DNA from: Bythopirellula sp.
Lineage (GTDB): Bacteria; Planctomycetota; Planctomycetia; Pirellulales; Lacipirellulaceae
Assembly: GCA_028285205.1 (NCBI GenBank)
Contig: JANQQA010000208.1
Location: forward strand, 1 to 64,000
DNA length: 64,000 nucleotides
Direction: 5' to 3'
In this document: positions 35,100 to 45,047 of the stretch, piece by piece
Position numbering within the stretch: the first letter of the stretch is position 1
How the letters are laid out: each line of letters begins with the position of its first letter
Position numbers and translations under genes: made by a program
Notes under the pieces: model-generated
What the model was told of the DNA's origin: nothing
The model's database searches: none
The model's input: only the letters and a program-made list of their open reading frames with translations

Positions 35100-38000
35100 C
35101 TAGGAAAAGTGCAAACTAATGATTTCTGATGGCACGTAGTCAAATGAAATGCAAATCCAAGGGTCGTGACTATCGCAATGTTCGGTGTATAGCTCAAGCT
35201 GTCCAAGGTCATCTTCGAGAATGTTGGATCTTCGGGCTGTCGTGAACGGTAGCTTCGTTTTAAGAACTGCCTTACCGCGCTGTCCGTATGGATCATAGAG
35301 CCGAACGACGACACCCTCACCTTCTTCCGCCGGTTTCACGGTGTCTAATATGAGATGCCCTTCCACCAAGAACGCTGATTGACTGGCATCGCCAGCGGGT
35401 CGATTCACTAGCAGCAGCGGTTGGTTGAATGTTGTCGCCTCGCCAACCACATTACCTTTTCGCCAATCGCCTTGATGTGGAACAACCGCGTACGCGAATT
35501 GATGCTTCCCAATGTCACAGTTTTCATCGGGATACGTTGGCGCACGAAGCAAACTGAGAGCAAGAACACCGCGGTCGACGCTAAACCCGTATTTGCAATC
35601 GGTCAGCAGCGTCAAACCATATCCGGGCTCGGAAAGATCTGCCCAGCGATGGCCGGGTACCTCGAATTGGGCCGCGTCGGCGGCCGTGTTGCGATGGGTT
35701 GGACGCTCGGCGAAACCAAATGGCATTTCGAAAGTCGCACGGTCGGAGCGCACGGTCGTCGGGAACAATACCTTCAGCAACTTGTGCTTCTCTTGCCAGT
35801 CTACCTCGCAATGAACTTCTAGCCGGCGAGCATCCGCGTCCAAACGGATCGTCTGTGTCATCTTGCTGCGCTCGCCGATCGCGCGTTCAAAGACGATCTG
35901 AGCTCGCAACGGACCCTGCGATTGAACGTGGCATTTGGTGGCCGGAGCACATGGTAATCCTGTTTCCAGAATTGATGGTTCGACATCCCACGCGTCCCAG
36001 AGACCGGGCCGATCGTCATGGAGCATCAATTTGTTGCCGGGCGCACTGAGGACCTGCTGGCCAGAGGTTAGATCGACAAGTTCCAAGACCTCTCCACTTT
36101 CGGACAGCACCGCTGCTATCTTCCCGTTCTCCAGCCGTAACGCCCCCTCGTGCAATACAACCGTTACGGGAGCGACTGGTGTGTTGTCAGGTACAATCTG
36201 TCCAAACCCTAATGGGGGCGAATCGGTTAGCGAGAGGCCTCGGCCCGCGACAGTGACTACCTCGCGCCGGGGGAAACTCGTTGTGTTTAACGGCACAAGT
36301 TGTGTCGGCTCAGAATCGTCTGGCGTCAAGCACTCGAGCAGTTCGTCTCGAATCGCTTGACCGAATTCCAGGATCGAGGCGAAATCACCTCGCGCTTGTT
36401 CATGCACTTCGGCGATCGAAGATCCCGGTAGGATGTCGTGGAATTGGTTCAACAGTAGTTTCTTCCACAACTGATCGACTCTCTCTTTTGGGTAGACAGT
36501 CTGTGATTCGTTGCGCGCCAGGACGCCCAGCAATTCGATATCGTGCAGCAGCCGCTCGCTTTTTCGCAAGCCTCGCTTCATCATCGCCTGACTCGTGTAC
36601 GTTCCGCGATGCAACTCCAAGTAAAGTTCGCCTATGACGGTCGGAATCGAGCGAGTGTTCTGCTCCAAGCGCTCGAAGAATTGCTCGGGGGAACGTGTCG
36701 TGCAGCGAGGAACTCCCAGAAGGTTTTCAGTTCGGCGTAAGGTCTCAAGCATTTCCGTAGTTGGACCTCCACCTCCATCGCCGTGTCCGAACAGGTAGTA
36801 AGCTTCAAGGCCTCGATCTGAATTCTTGTAATTCGCTGCGTGATAGCGTAATTCTTCGACGTTACAGGTGCCGTTATAGGTGTCAGCTGGAGGAAAATGC
36901 GTCAGTACCCGACTGCCGTCCGGGCTCTCCCAATAGAACGTATGGTGCTGCGGCGACGTGAATCGATTCCAAGATAGCTTCTGGGTTAGAAACCTATCAA
37001 TTCCTGCCTGTTGCATAATCTGCGGAAGCTGCCCTGCATAACCGAAAACGTCCGGGTTCCAAAACTCCGAACACCGTAAGCCAAAGCGGCTCTCAAAGTA
37101 CCTCTGACCGAACAGGAACTGCCTGCACAACGATTCGCCCGCGGGAAGATTGCAGTCAGGCTCAATGTATGTGCCGCCTACAGGGATCCATTGGCCTCCT
37201 TCGACTTTTTCCCGAATCCTGCGAAAGAGGTCAGGATTTTTTTGTTCAATGCACTCGTATTGGTAGGCTTGTGAGCACGCAAAAATGAACTCTGGGTACT
37301 CGTTCATATTGCGGACGGCCGAACTAAAGGTCCTTACGGTCTTCCGATAGGTCTCGGCGATTGGCCATAGCCAAGCTGTGTCGATATGGGCGTGGCCAAC
37401 GGCACTTAGTTGATGACAGACTCCACCATTGCCAACTGCAAGTAAAGCGGCGAGCGCAGTCCGAGCCTCTTCCCATGTGTCACGGTTGTCAGGATCAAGC
37501 GCGTTGCAAACTGCGTTTAGATCGTATCGCAACTGCCCCGCCCAAGCAGAATCCAGGGCGGGTCGGACCAGCGGTTTCTGTCCTGGGCCAATCGATCTAG
37601 ATTCTTGTGGAGGGGTTTGATCGGCGAGCAGCTCATACAGCACTCGCACGTCGTGATAGAGGTCCCATGCCTTGTGATCAAAGCTGCGAATCTCGCAGAG
37701 CTCCAGCCAATGCGAGGGACGCGGAGAAGCTTTTGGGAACGGCAGCCCAGGAATTCCATCCGCCCCCAGCAGATGGTTGCAAGCGACCTCGACAAACACC
37801 GTCAATTCCTCGCCTCCGGCCGCAACATCCAGGAGTCGAGCGGTATCGCGACCAGGATTGAACCCTTGGACCGCTTGGCCATTCATCCAAAGTAGCGCTT
37901 CACTGTTACTCGACCAAGCTAGATCAACGCGACGGCCGTGCCAATGGTCAGGCACATGAATCCTCAGCCGAAACCAATACGTGGCGAAGGTCGGTCCCAG

Positions 38001-38324
38001 CGATTCCCCCATCTCAACCGGTCGAAATGGGAGTTGCATTCCCTCAACGACGGTGATCCGGTCGACAGGTCCAGCGATCTCGAGCTGTTGAACGGGTACA
38101 CGCTCAGGATAGATCGCCTCTGCCAACCGGGTCTTCAGCGATTGAACGCGCCCTAAGATATAGTTGCTTTCACCCAAATACTGTGGCGAACCCGCAGCAT
38201 TGGCAGTGAGCTGCTCAGCCCGCACGTGCTCTGCCTGCGATTTTTCTTGCTGCTGGTGCATCTGTGTCGTTGTAGAGTCTTTTTGTGTCGTTGGAGAGGT
38301 AACGCCGGCAAGGCTCGGGCTCAC
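35100..38324 (-). CDS. Alpha-mannosidase, glycoside hydrolase family 38
   Basis: The 1,074-residue protein has the GH38 zinc motif GHAHIDTAWLWP (about 307-318), the nucleophile region EFWNPDVFGYAGQLPQ (Asp about 425) and GGTYIEPDCNLPAGES. It has the usual length with beta-sandwich domains after the catalytic and three-helix domains. No signal peptide is seen, so it should trim alpha-mannosyl residues in the cytoplasm. It follows the GntR regulator after 15 bp and was probably transcribed with it. The start GTG 38324 is uncertain: ATG 38261 would remove a Ser/Thr/Gln-rich stretch that is not part of the fold. Confidence 0.92.
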   Translation of the reverse strand: MSPSLAGVTSPTTQKDSTTTQMHQQQEKSQAEHVRAEQLTANAAGSPQYLGESNYILGRVQSLKTRLAEAIYPERVPVQQLEIAGPVDRITVVEGMQLPFRPVEMGESLGPTFATYWFRLRIHVPDHWHGRRVDLAWSSNSEALLWMNGQAVQGFNPGRDTARLLDVAAGGEELTVFVEVACNHLLGADGIPGLPFPKASPRPSHWLELCEIRSFDHKAWDLYHDVRVLYELLADQTPPQESRSIGPGQKPLVRPALDSAWAGQLRYDLNAVCNALDPDNRDTWEEARTALAALLAVGNGGVCHQLSAVGHAHIDTAWLWPIAETYRKTVRTFSSAVRNMNEYPEFIFACSQAYQYECIEQKNPDLFRRIREKVEGGQWIPVGGTYIEPDCNLPAGESLCRQFLFGQRYFESRFGLRCSEFWNPDVFGYAGQLPQIMQQAGIDRFLTQKLSWNRFTSPQHHTFYWESPDGSRVLTHFPPADTYNGTCNVEELRYHAANYKNSDRGLEAYYLFGHGDGGGGPTTEMLETLRRTENLLGVPRCTTRSPEQFFERLEQNTRSIPTVIGELYLELHRGTYTSQAMMKRGLRKSERLLHDIELLGVLARNESQTVYPKERVDQLWKKLLLNQFHDILPGSSIAEVHEQARGDFASILEFGQAIRDELLECLTPDDSEPTQLVPLNTTSFPRREVVTVAGRGLSLTDSPPLGFGQIVPDNTPVAPVTVVLHEGALRLENGKIAAVLSESGEVLELVDLTSGQQVLSAPGNKLMLHDDRPGLWDAWDVEPSILETGLPCAPATKCHVQSQGPLRAQIVFERAIGERSKMTQTIRLDADARRLEVHCEVDWQEKHKLLKVLFPTTVRSDRATFEMPFGFAERPTHRNTAADAAQFEVPGHRWADLSEPGYGLTLLTDCKYGFSVDRGVLALSLLRAPTYPDENCDIGKHQFAYAVVPHQGDWRKGNVVGEATTFNQPLLLVNRPAGDASQSAFLVEGHLILDTVKPAEEGEGVVVRLYDPYGQRGKAVLKTKLPFTTARRSNILEDDLGQLELYTEHCDSHDPWICISFDYVPSEIISLHFS

Positions 38325-38339
38325 CAGTGGAAGCTAGAG

Positions 38340-39422
38340 CTACTTCTTGCGGCCTCCGGGCGCAGGGCCAATTGATCCGCCGTCAGTGTACTTCAGCTTC
38401 GCAGGCTCCATAAGCAATGGCCCTTCCCAGCTGTCCACAGTACCACCTGCGGCAAACCAGTCGATGCACGAATCCATGAACTCGGCAGGATTAAGCCGTT
38501 CGAAGGCAGCGACCGGGGGGTTGATGAATTTACCAATCCCTTCACAGTCGATCGTGCATACAGACAACTGATCACCAATCGAGATGCCTTTCTCGCTGGC
38601 TGCTCGAATGACACCCATGGCGGCGGGCAGTGTCACGCACAGCACAGCAGTCGTCTGCTCATCGATCTGCTTAATCCATTTTCGAGCCACCTGCACTCCG
38701 GCTTCAAAGATGTTTTCCTCGATGCCACAAGGCTCATCAATGAGGCGTCCACCCACCTCTTCACTTCTAAGCCAATTGCCCCATTCATCAATTCGTGCCT
38801 GCGTGATCGAGTTATGCCCTTGGATGTTAATGCAGTCGATGCGACGATGGCCGAGTCGCTGCAGGCGTCGCATGGTCGTTGCGATTAGCCTCGGTGGAAA
38901 CAATACGATCGAGGGCATGTTGAAGTGCGACAGATCTTCAGATAGGGCTACGACGCCCCGCGCCTCGGTCAGCAGATCGGTCATCCAAGGGGATATAGGT
39001 TCCGAACTCGTGACCAGGAAGACTCCGTCGAAGGTCCTGATGGTCTCTGTGAGCACTGGATCACCCCAGTGATGATAGTTGACAACACGGACTCGACCGC
39101 CGCGAAGCTGTGCGGCGGCCTCGACAGCCCCTAACCATAGCTGGATATCTGGCGAAAATGATTGCGGCGAAATGCTGGGAGAAACGAAAGCAATCTGCAT
39201 TCCTTCAGCTTTGGAGCGTGCTTTCGAACTTAGTACTAAACGCCTATTGGCAGCACGCTCCAGGAGGCCTTTTTCTTCAAGATCATCAAGCGCTTTTCGC
39301 AGCGTGACACGGCTAACGCCGATGTCGTCGGCAAGATCTCGCTCCGCAGGGATACCAGTGAGTGCGTAATCTCCCTTCAGGATGCGGCGTTCTAGCAAAC
39401 TGGCGATGCGGACGTGTTTCAT
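38340..39422 (-). CDS. GntR-family regulator with a LacI-like ligand-binding domain (AraR-like architecture)
   Basis: The 360-residue protein has an N-terminal GntR winged helix (1-70; IPAERDLADDIGVSRVTLRK is the recognition region) and a PBP1/LacI-like sensor domain (about 75-350; MQIAFVSPSISPQSFSPDIQ). It lies directly upstream of the GH38 alpha-mannosidase. A palindrome resembling those upstream of the nearby secreted hydrolase and PEP-CTERM genes lies 51 bp before its own start. It is therefore the best candidate for the repressor of this regulon and likely autoregulated. Its inducer is presumably a mannose-type sugar, though nothing in the sequence proves that. Confidence 0.9.
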   Translation of the reverse strand: MKHVRIASLLERRILKGDYALTGIPAERDLADDIGVSRVTLRKALDDLEEKGLLERAANRRLVLSSKARSKAEGMQIAFVSPSISPQSFSPDIQLWLGAVEAAAQLRGGRVRVVNYHHWGDPVLTETIRTFDGVFLVTSSEPISPWMTDLLTEARGVVALSEDLSHFNMPSIVLFPPRLIATTMRRLQRLGHRRIDCINIQGHNSITQARIDEWGNWLRSEEVGGRLIDEPCGIEENIFEAGVQVARKWIKQIDEQTTAVLCVTLPAAMGVIRAASEKGISIGDQLSVCTIDCEGIGKFINPPVAAFERLNPAEFMDSCIDWFAAGGTVDSWEGPLLMEPAKLKYTDGGSIGPAPGGRKK

Positions 39423-39921
39423 GGGATTCGAGGTAACCGCGATGAGAGCTATGAAGCCATTTAGACCAATTGATAGTCCAAACTTGGTATATTTTTATCG
39501 TAATATGCAATCGTGTATATGGGAAGTAACAAATGGCGGAATCCACTCCAGTTGACATCCTGACATCAGCGCTCGATCTCGAAGGAAACAGTTGAGGATC
39601 TTGCCGGAGACCCTAAGATTCTCCAAACAGCAGGCAAAGGCGGTCGGATTTTCCCAGGAATCTCAGGCACCGATTCCTTACCGATACAGATTCATACTTC
39701 TCACGAAACCGCCGATTATCTAATGCAGTACGAAGCAACAAATGATTTGCCGCGCCGCAATAATGCGGATCTTTCTCTCCACAAATTTCGCAACGGCCAA
39801 TTATCGAGCAACAGCCATCATCCCCGCCGATGGCATGGGCAATGATGACGCAAGCAACGCTCATGGTACGACATGAATTCGCCGAACACCTATTCAAGTG
39901 CGCCGGGACGCCACGGACGAG
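39423..39921. other. Intergenic region upstream of the GntR gene
   Basis: It contains the operator-like site at 39473-39492 and, overlapping it, another half-site TTAGACCAAT at 39461-39470. The remainder up to the end of the hydrolase gene shows no gene. I see no clear terminator for the hydrolase. Confidence 0.55.
39473..39492. promoter_or_regulatory. Operator-like palindrome A, upstream of the GntR gene
   Basis: ATAGTCCAAACTTGGTATAT matches the 20-bp consensus GTATACCAAATTTGGTATAC at 14 or 15 positions; the right half is nearly perfect. Its position 51 bp upstream of the regulator start suggests autoregulation. It is the weakest of the five sites. Confidence 0.55.
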
Positions 39922-42900
39922 TTACAACTGCCCCTCAAAACCGTTCAGTAGAGCGGTAAGTAGATCGTCTTCAGTAAAAATCGAATCTTCCGCCTCGATG
40001 AGCAGATCTACCGATTCTTCGCGAAGCAACAACGCTTCGATGATCTGTTGTGGGAGAACTACGTCCGCATATGCCACGCTTGGTGTCCGTTCGGTTTCCG
40101 CTTCAAGGTCTGTTCCCTTGCGCGTCGGACTGTTCGTACTGAACATTGCGAATCCTGCGTCCACCGCGACCACACGATCACCTGTCTCAGTCTCGGCCCA
40201 GTCTACCGTTGATAGATTATCAGCGCCACTGAATTGAGCCGCTGGCACTGGCGCGGATTCAATACCCTCCAATGCTATTACGCTTGAGGCTCCGAAATTA
40301 CGTTGCCACAACAAGAAATCTGCGCCATCAACTAGCCCATTCTCGGAGCCGTCCGCACCGGTGCCCGGCGAAACGCTAGTCGAGTATTCAGCGGACCACA
40401 TAGTCAAATCATCGTCGTTGACCGTCCCGTCGGAGTTGTAATCTCCCGGCAAACCCGACGGCGACTCCACATCGAAACTCGCCGTCAACAAGCTTTGGCC
40501 GATGTTGCCTCGACCATCAGCTGGTGTGAGGCGTAGCTGGTAAGTCCCGGCTGGCAGGCTTGACGTGTCCCAAATGTACTGGTCGTCCCAAGTACTATGC
40601 CCCGCCGAAGCATCATAGCCACTCTGCGAGAAGGCACTGAAACCTTCGTACGCATGATCGAGCTCATTCCAGTTAGACCCACCATCATTCGTCCACTCAA
40701 TGCGAACGTGGTTGTCTTCTTGCTGAGTCCATTGATCCATCAGCCCCGTCTTCCAATCGTCGGTCATTGACCATGTTACCGACACTGTGGGCTGCGTCGG
40801 ATTGACGGTGGCTAGGGCTGACTCAAGCGTGGGAGCAACCAAATCTCCAAAAGAGTGCAATACGCGGACGCTATCGATCGGAATGTTGTTGCCCGTGATC
40901 CGGAAGTCAGACATGCCATTCTGTCGATTGGCAAACAGTGCATCGTCCAAATAGAAACGGGCGGTCCGCCACTCTCCGCTGTTTTCCAGAGCTACGGAGT
41001 TGGCATTCCGGTAGGGGGCACCTGTGGAATCGTATTGGACGTTCAGGTTGCCTGATCCAACGTCTCGATAGACAACCTCGACCACTGCGTTCAGTCCCGC
41101 TTGAACCGCATTCGCAAAGTCGTTGTCAACGCGCATGTAGATGTACAACGAGGTCGCCGCTCCCGAGAGCTGCCTGACACTACGACCATCATTCGTGGTT
41201 GCAGTCGTCTGTCCGTCGCCGGCGAGTTCCACCTGCTCCAGGCCAATGCTTGTGTTCGTTGTACCGAGGTCAGCGTGGACTGTGAGCATTCGTTCTTTCA
41301 CTACGCGAACGCGACGGACAAACAAGTTTCCACCTACTTTCTCAAGCCGAAAGTCTGTGTCGCCGTTTTGATTGTTGCCGAAGTAAGCGTCGGAAACATC
41401 GAAACGATGAGTTCGCCAGGTCCCGCTATCGGTCAGTGCTGCGGATCCGCCCACCGCGTAGAATGCTGCCGTGCCGTCGTATTGAAGTCCGAACTGACCC
41501 GTGCCTGAATCCAGATACTCCACTTCGATCGTCACGTCACGTCCATCGGCCTCTTGAGACAGGAAGCTGTCATCCACGGCAAAATAGAGGAAGTCGTCTG
41601 TCGAATAGATCGCATCGAATGCATTGCCATCGACAGAGAACATCATCGTTTGCGTCTGACCGTCGGGGTTGTCAACTGAGGTGAGTCGCTCGTTACCGGA
41701 AGCCTGCCAAACCGCCTCACCGCCAACGTTCGATCGATTCTCAAGCTCAACCTCGGTGGGGATAGTGTCGTTGATCGAGATCTTATCCTGCAGCGCCTGC
41801 TTCGCCACGCCGGTCAGTGCCATCCACCAGTCGTTCGGTCTCGGATCACTTATCTGGTAGGTCAGCGGATCGCCCTGGGCGTCGGTGTCCGGAACGGGCG
41901 GGTCGTCGCTGGCGGGGATGATATTGGTACCTTCGTCGTACTCATCGAACATGCCGATAAAGTACCAGGGAGCGTCAGTCTGGTTAGCCGCATCGCTGAT
42001 CATCCGCCAATAGAAGTTTCCGTCTTCGCGATCACGCGATGTGGCAGTGTCATCATTTTGGAGGTGCGTCCAAGAGAAGCCCGGGAAGATATGAGGTATG
42101 TGATCGGTCACGCCGTTCAAGCGTATCTCATCGGACGCATAAGAGTCTCCGCCCCTCCAATATCCCTGCCAGGGTATATAGGCATCGTGCATGCCAGCAT
42201 TGGCAATCTGTGCGCTGGATTCGGTATGGCGCCCCGCGCCCACCACATAAACGCCGCGCGACTTGAAGTAATTGAGTAAGTCGGTCTGCTGCGCGGTCGT
42301 GTAGCTGTTCCCGCCACTTACATAAAGACCAAAAATCGCTACGACCGGCTTGCCATCTTCACGCTGGTAGTGCGAGTCGTTCAAGATATCCATGCGGTTG
42401 GTATCAGTCAGAAACTCCCAGTCGTCTTTGACCTGCTGAACTCTTTCCCAGCGTTGAGCCTCGGTACCACCGTTTTGAATGTCATACTCGATGGCCCAGG
42501 TTCGTCCCTCGCGGTGGGCCGCGTCGCGTGCATTGGTTACGGGCCATTGCGGCTCACCGACATAGGAACCGTCAGGCTGCTTGAACATGAACGAGGGGGT
42601 AAACCTCTGCACGAGCACTCCATCAATGTCATGCTCTCGCATCCACTGAAAGTGGCGATTCACCACGGATGAGTTGGCTGAGGAGAATAGGTAGGCTTGT
42701 TCCCCACTGGCAGTGGTCACGCCAGGAACAGCAAAAACTTCCGTCGAGTCGTAGTCATTCACGTCAGGCCACTGCTCGATCGACCAATTGCCAGGTTGAC
42801 CCCAATGTACGTAGCCTTCGTCGGCAGCATCGTTGGGTGTATTGAACCAGCCCTGGTAACCGGCGAGCACTTTTCCTTGTAGTGTCGACGCATCCACGTC

Positions 42901-43461
42901 GCGACTTACCCCAGCGTAGGGCGATTCCCAAGGCGGCGACCACACCCAATCAAGGCCGCTGTTGGCGAACGGTTCGTCCGATAACTCAACGGATGCAATC
43001 GGTACCCCATTCGTGACGACGCGGAAGTCACGACCATTCGTGCCGTTGCCAAGCTGCACATTATCGAGGTAATGGAACGAACTAACGAATTCTTGGGTAT
43101 CGACGCGAGAAGAGCGCGTGTGAAATTCCGTCTGATCAAAATTTTCAGAGACACTATCATACTGCACTCTGATGGTTCCAGAGCCTTCGTCGTAGTAGTT
43201 CACCTTGACGAACATCGTGTCGCCAACCTGAAATCCTGGAAAGGCCGCTGGTGAGGTATTGTAGTAGAGGTAGGCAGGACCAACGTGGACGTCGATGCCT
43301 TCACGCTGCTCCAGCACCCAGGTCCCATCACCGCTATTGGAGGAGGGTGCATCAAAAGTGACGACCGTCAGCAACTGCCGCTGTTCGAGCCTTTCGAAGG
43401 AGGTCTTACGACCCGCACGAAGGCGATTGACGCCAAATGGTTTTTCTGAGTTTCCGCCCAT
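39922..43461 (-). CDS. Large secreted GH71/GH99-like hydrolase with LEPR-box, carbohydrate-binding modules and dockerin repeats
   Basis: From ATG 43461 the 1,179-residue protein opens with a LEPR-box, TSFERLEQRQLLTV (20-33), a planctomycete export-associated motif. A beta-sandwich (about 35-180) precedes a GH71/GH99-like catalytic domain (about 190-560) beginning GKVLAGYQGWFN, with WMREHDIDGVLVQRF and MFDEYDEGTNI. Two more carbohydrate-binding-like beta domains (about 575-700 and 715-850), another beta domain and dockerin-type repeats (GDYNSDGTVNDDDLTMW, GLVDGADFLLWQRN; about 1005-1055) follow. It has no PEP-CTERM. An in-frame ATG 240 bp upstream lacks export features. Operator B lies at its promoter, so it is a probable regulon member. 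Exact activity is inferred; endo-alpha-mannanase-like is plausible. Confidence 0.85.
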   Translation of the reverse strand: MGGNSEKPFGVNRLRAGRKTSFERLEQRQLLTVVTFDAPSSNSGDGTWVLEQREGIDVHVGPAYLYYNTSPAAFPGFQVGDTMFVKVNYYDEGSGTIRVQYDSVSENFDQTEFHTRSSRVDTQEFVSSFHYLDNVQLGNGTNGRDFRVVTNGVPIASVELSDEPFANSGLDWVWSPPWESPYAGVSRDVDASTLQGKVLAGYQGWFNTPNDAADEGYVHWGQPGNWSIEQWPDVNDYDSTEVFAVPGVTTASGEQAYLFSSANSSVVNRHFQWMREHDIDGVLVQRFTPSFMFKQPDGSYVGEPQWPVTNARDAAHREGRTWAIEYDIQNGGTEAQRWERVQQVKDDWEFLTDTNRMDILNDSHYQREDGKPVVAIFGLYVSGGNSYTTAQQTDLLNYFKSRGVYVVGAGRHTESSAQIANAGMHDAYIPWQGYWRGGDSYASDEIRLNGVTDHIPHIFPGFSWTHLQNDDTATSRDREDGNFYWRMISDAANQTDAPWYFIGMFDEYDEGTNIIPASDDPPVPDTDAQGDPLTYQISDPRPNDWWMALTGVAKQALQDKISINDTIPTEVELENRSNVGGEAVWQASGNERLTSVDNPDGQTQTMMFSVDGNAFDAIYSTDDFLYFAVDDSFLSQEADGRDVTIEVEYLDSGTGQFGLQYDGTAAFYAVGGSAALTDSGTWRTHRFDVSDAYFGNNQNGDTDFRLEKVGGNLFVRRVRVVKERMLTVHADLGTTNTSIGLEQVELAGDGQTTATTNDGRSVRQLSGAATSLYIYMRVDNDFANAVQAGLNAVVEVVYRDVGSGNLNVQYDSTGAPYRNANSVALENSGEWRTARFYLDDALFANRQNGMSDFRITGNNIPIDSVRVLHSFGDLVAPTLESALATVNPTQPTVSVTWSMTDDWKTGLMDQWTQQEDNHVRIEWTNDGGSNWNELDHAYEGFSAFSQSGYDASAGHSTWDDQYIWDTSSLPAGTYQLRLTPADGRGNIGQSLLTASFDVESPSGLPGDYNSDGTVNDDDLTMWSAEYSTSVSPGTGADGSENGLVDGADFLLWQRNFGASSVIALEGIESAPVPAAQFSGADNLSTVDWAETETGDRVVAVDAGFAMFSTNSPTRKGTDLEAETERTPSVAYADVVLPQQIIEALLLREESVDLLIEAEDSIFTEDDLLTALLNGFEGQL

Positions 43462-43497
43462 TCGTTCTCTTTCCGTGAATAGTAAACCAAGTGTGTA

Positions 43498-43517
43498 GTA
43501 TACCAAAAACGGTATAC
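43498..43517. promoter_or_regulatory. Operator-like palindrome B, upstream of the large GH71/GH99-like gene
   Basis: GTATACCAAAAACGGTATAC has perfect outer half-sites GTATACC/GGTATAC. On the minus strand its end forms a -10 box TATACT (complement of 43497-43502), with TGTCAA 16 bases upstream. It lies 36 bp before the hydrolase ATG. Confidence 0.75.
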
Positions 43518-43529
43518 ATTGACACAATT

Positions 43530-43549
43530 CTGTCAAATGTTTGGTACAG
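43530..43549. promoter_or_regulatory. Second, weaker operator-like site B2
   Basis: CTGTCAAATGTTTGGTACAG shares its right half, TTGGTACAG, with operator C and lies 32 bp (about three helical turns) centre to centre from site B. The spacing would allow cooperative binding of two dimers. Confidence 0.45.
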
Positions 43550-43830
43550 CGAAGTCGTCCGATCACCTTCAAGCGGATCTCCACGACATCCGTACTTCGC
43601 GATTGGAATGACCCGGAAGTCCGCGGAGGAACTAAGTTTTTTCTTCCCCCGACAGCCAAGCGACGGACTCGGCTGGTCATTATCTCCTCGAAACTGGTCA
43701 AGGCTTTTGCGCGGGGAAGTCACCGACGAGTGGGCTACTTTTCCTGGTGGTTGGACAGCAATTGCTGGCAATACGGGGGGTCACAGTTCCTTCAAATCTC
43801 GGCAAATCTTGAAGAAGCCTCTCCAAAAAC

Positions 43831-43858
43831 TTGACAGGTAGACCAATATTGGTACAGT
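43831..43858 (+). promoter_or_regulatory. Promoter with embedded operator C, upstream of a PEP-CTERM gene
   Basis: TTGACA (43831-43836), a 16-base spacer and TACAGT (43853-43858) form a sigma-70-type promoter. The palindrome GTAGACCAATATTGGTACAG (43838-43857) fills the spacer and reaches into the -10 box, an arrangement suited to steric repression. Confidence 0.7.
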
Positions 43859-44077
43859 GAACGTAGGTAGCTATCGCGGTGAATTCCCCTTCGCGATCGT
43901 TATTTGACAGCCATACTGAGCAAAATCGATGCGAATTGTCACCTGGTGGACTCGCCAACGAGGACCTCGGTGTGGCGACGGTTAAGCTTTTCAAGGAATC
44001 GCTGACTCAGCCGAGCCCAAATTGCTTTGTGCGATCGAATTACTTTTCTGTTTACTTTTTAGAGAGGGAGATGACTC

Positions 44078-45004
44078 ATGAAACGCGTACGTTTGGCAAG
44101 TACCATGGCCGCCTTAACGCTGGCCGTGTCGGTAATGGTCGATCAATCCAGCGGAGCTACGTTTCGGTATCGACTGAGCGGTAACTGGACGACGATCACC
44201 GATGGGAACGGCCCCGGATGGGGACTCAACCCGAACAACGATGGAAGCCCTGGTGCAAGCCTGCCGGGCTCATCCGATGATGCCCGAATCAACTGGGGCG
44301 GTAACACAGTAACCATCGACTCAGCAGTTCCCACCGTAAACAATGTCCAAATTGGCGTTGATGAGAGTGGTACGCTAGTCGTAGACAACGGTGGGGAGAT
44401 ATCTGCGAATCTTGACGTTCTGGCTGGTAACAACAACCCCAATGCCAAAGGCGACTTGGTTGTGAATGGCGGTGGTACTGTGAATGTTGGCAGAATTCTG
44501 TGGTCAGCGCAGAGTGGATCAGACGGCGATATTACCGTCAACAGCGGCGGACAGGTAAATGTTGCAAGCCACCTGTGGTTGGGCGTAACTGGGACATCCA
44601 CCATTGATATCAGTGGTACGATCAACCAGACCGGCGGTATTCTTGGCCTAGGCACCAATGACGCATCGTCCGCCACTGGCGGTACCGCAACTGTGAATAT
44701 CTTGGATGGCGGTCTGCTGGCTCTCAACAACATTTCAGGCGCTGCAGGTCTGCCCTCAATCCAGGCAGGATCCATTATCGATATCACCGGATCCGGTGAA
44801 CTCACACTTCCCGATGACTTTGTTGGGCTGCTGGGTGAGTATGAAGCCGCAGGCAAGCTTGTTGGCAATGGCGGATCGACTCCGTTGACGATCGATTTGG
44901 TCAAGAATCCCGGCTTCACGACAGCCTATATCATCCCGGAACCTGCCGCGCTGCTTCTGCTGGGCTTAGGTTTGGGCGGATTGATGATTGGCAGACGACG
45001 CTGA
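44078..45004 (+). CDS. PEP-CTERM protein with a repetitive beta-helix-like domain, mannan-locus member
   Basis: The 308-residue protein has a signal peptide (ALTLAVSVMVDQSSGA), a Gly/Asn/Val/Thr-rich repeated region (SDDARINWGGNTVTIDS, VQIGVDESGTLVVDNGG, GGTVNVGRILW, SGTINQTGGILGLGT) that looks like a short parallel beta-helix, and a PEP-CTERM tail PEPAALLLLGLGLGGLMIG ending GRRR. No catalytic site is evident. The same module occurs in the protein at 49230-50306 and, in diverged form, in the C-terminal part of the GH99-type enzyme at 46651. It is preceded by operator C and followed by a strong terminator. It may bind glycan at the cell surface; that is inference. Confidence 0.85.
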   Translation: MKRVRLASTMAALTLAVSVMVDQSSGATFRYRLSGNWTTITDGNGPGWGLNPNNDGSPGASLPGSSDDARINWGGNTVTIDSAVPTVNNVQIGVDESGTLVVDNGGEISANLDVLAGNNNPNAKGDLVVNGGGTVNVGRILWSAQSGSDGDITVNSGGQVNVASHLWLGVTGTSTIDISGTINQTGGILGLGTNDASSATGGTATVNILDGGLLALNNISGAAGLPSIQAGSIIDITGSGELTLPDDFVGLLGEYEAAGKLVGNGGSTPLTIDLVKNPGFTTAYIIPEPAALLLLGLGLGGLMIGRRR

Positions 45005-45047
45005 TCGACAGAGATCTGCTCGTCGCTCACCATCAATAGCATCTACG

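Larger units (their letters stand above)
43462..44077. other. Intergenic region with divergent operators
   Basis: Operator B and a second near-match (43530-43549) lie next to the leftward hydrolase gene, while operator C and its promoter lie at 43831-43858 for the rightward PEP-CTERM gene. That leaves a leader of about 215 bases, containing a CGCCA...TGGCG hairpin near 43950-43980. No other gene is evident between. Confidence 0.6.

Noticed and set aside
43462-43701. N-terminal extension of the large hydrolase by 80 residues
   Set aside because: The extension runs through operator B and the promoter, and the LEPR-box start with GGAAAGAG upstream is at 43461.
44143-44919. Long reverse-strand ORF (258 codons) opposite the PEP-CTERM gene
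   Set aside because: It is rich in Pro and Ser, the antisense reading of Gly/Asn-rich repeats, has no ribosome binding site and no family features.
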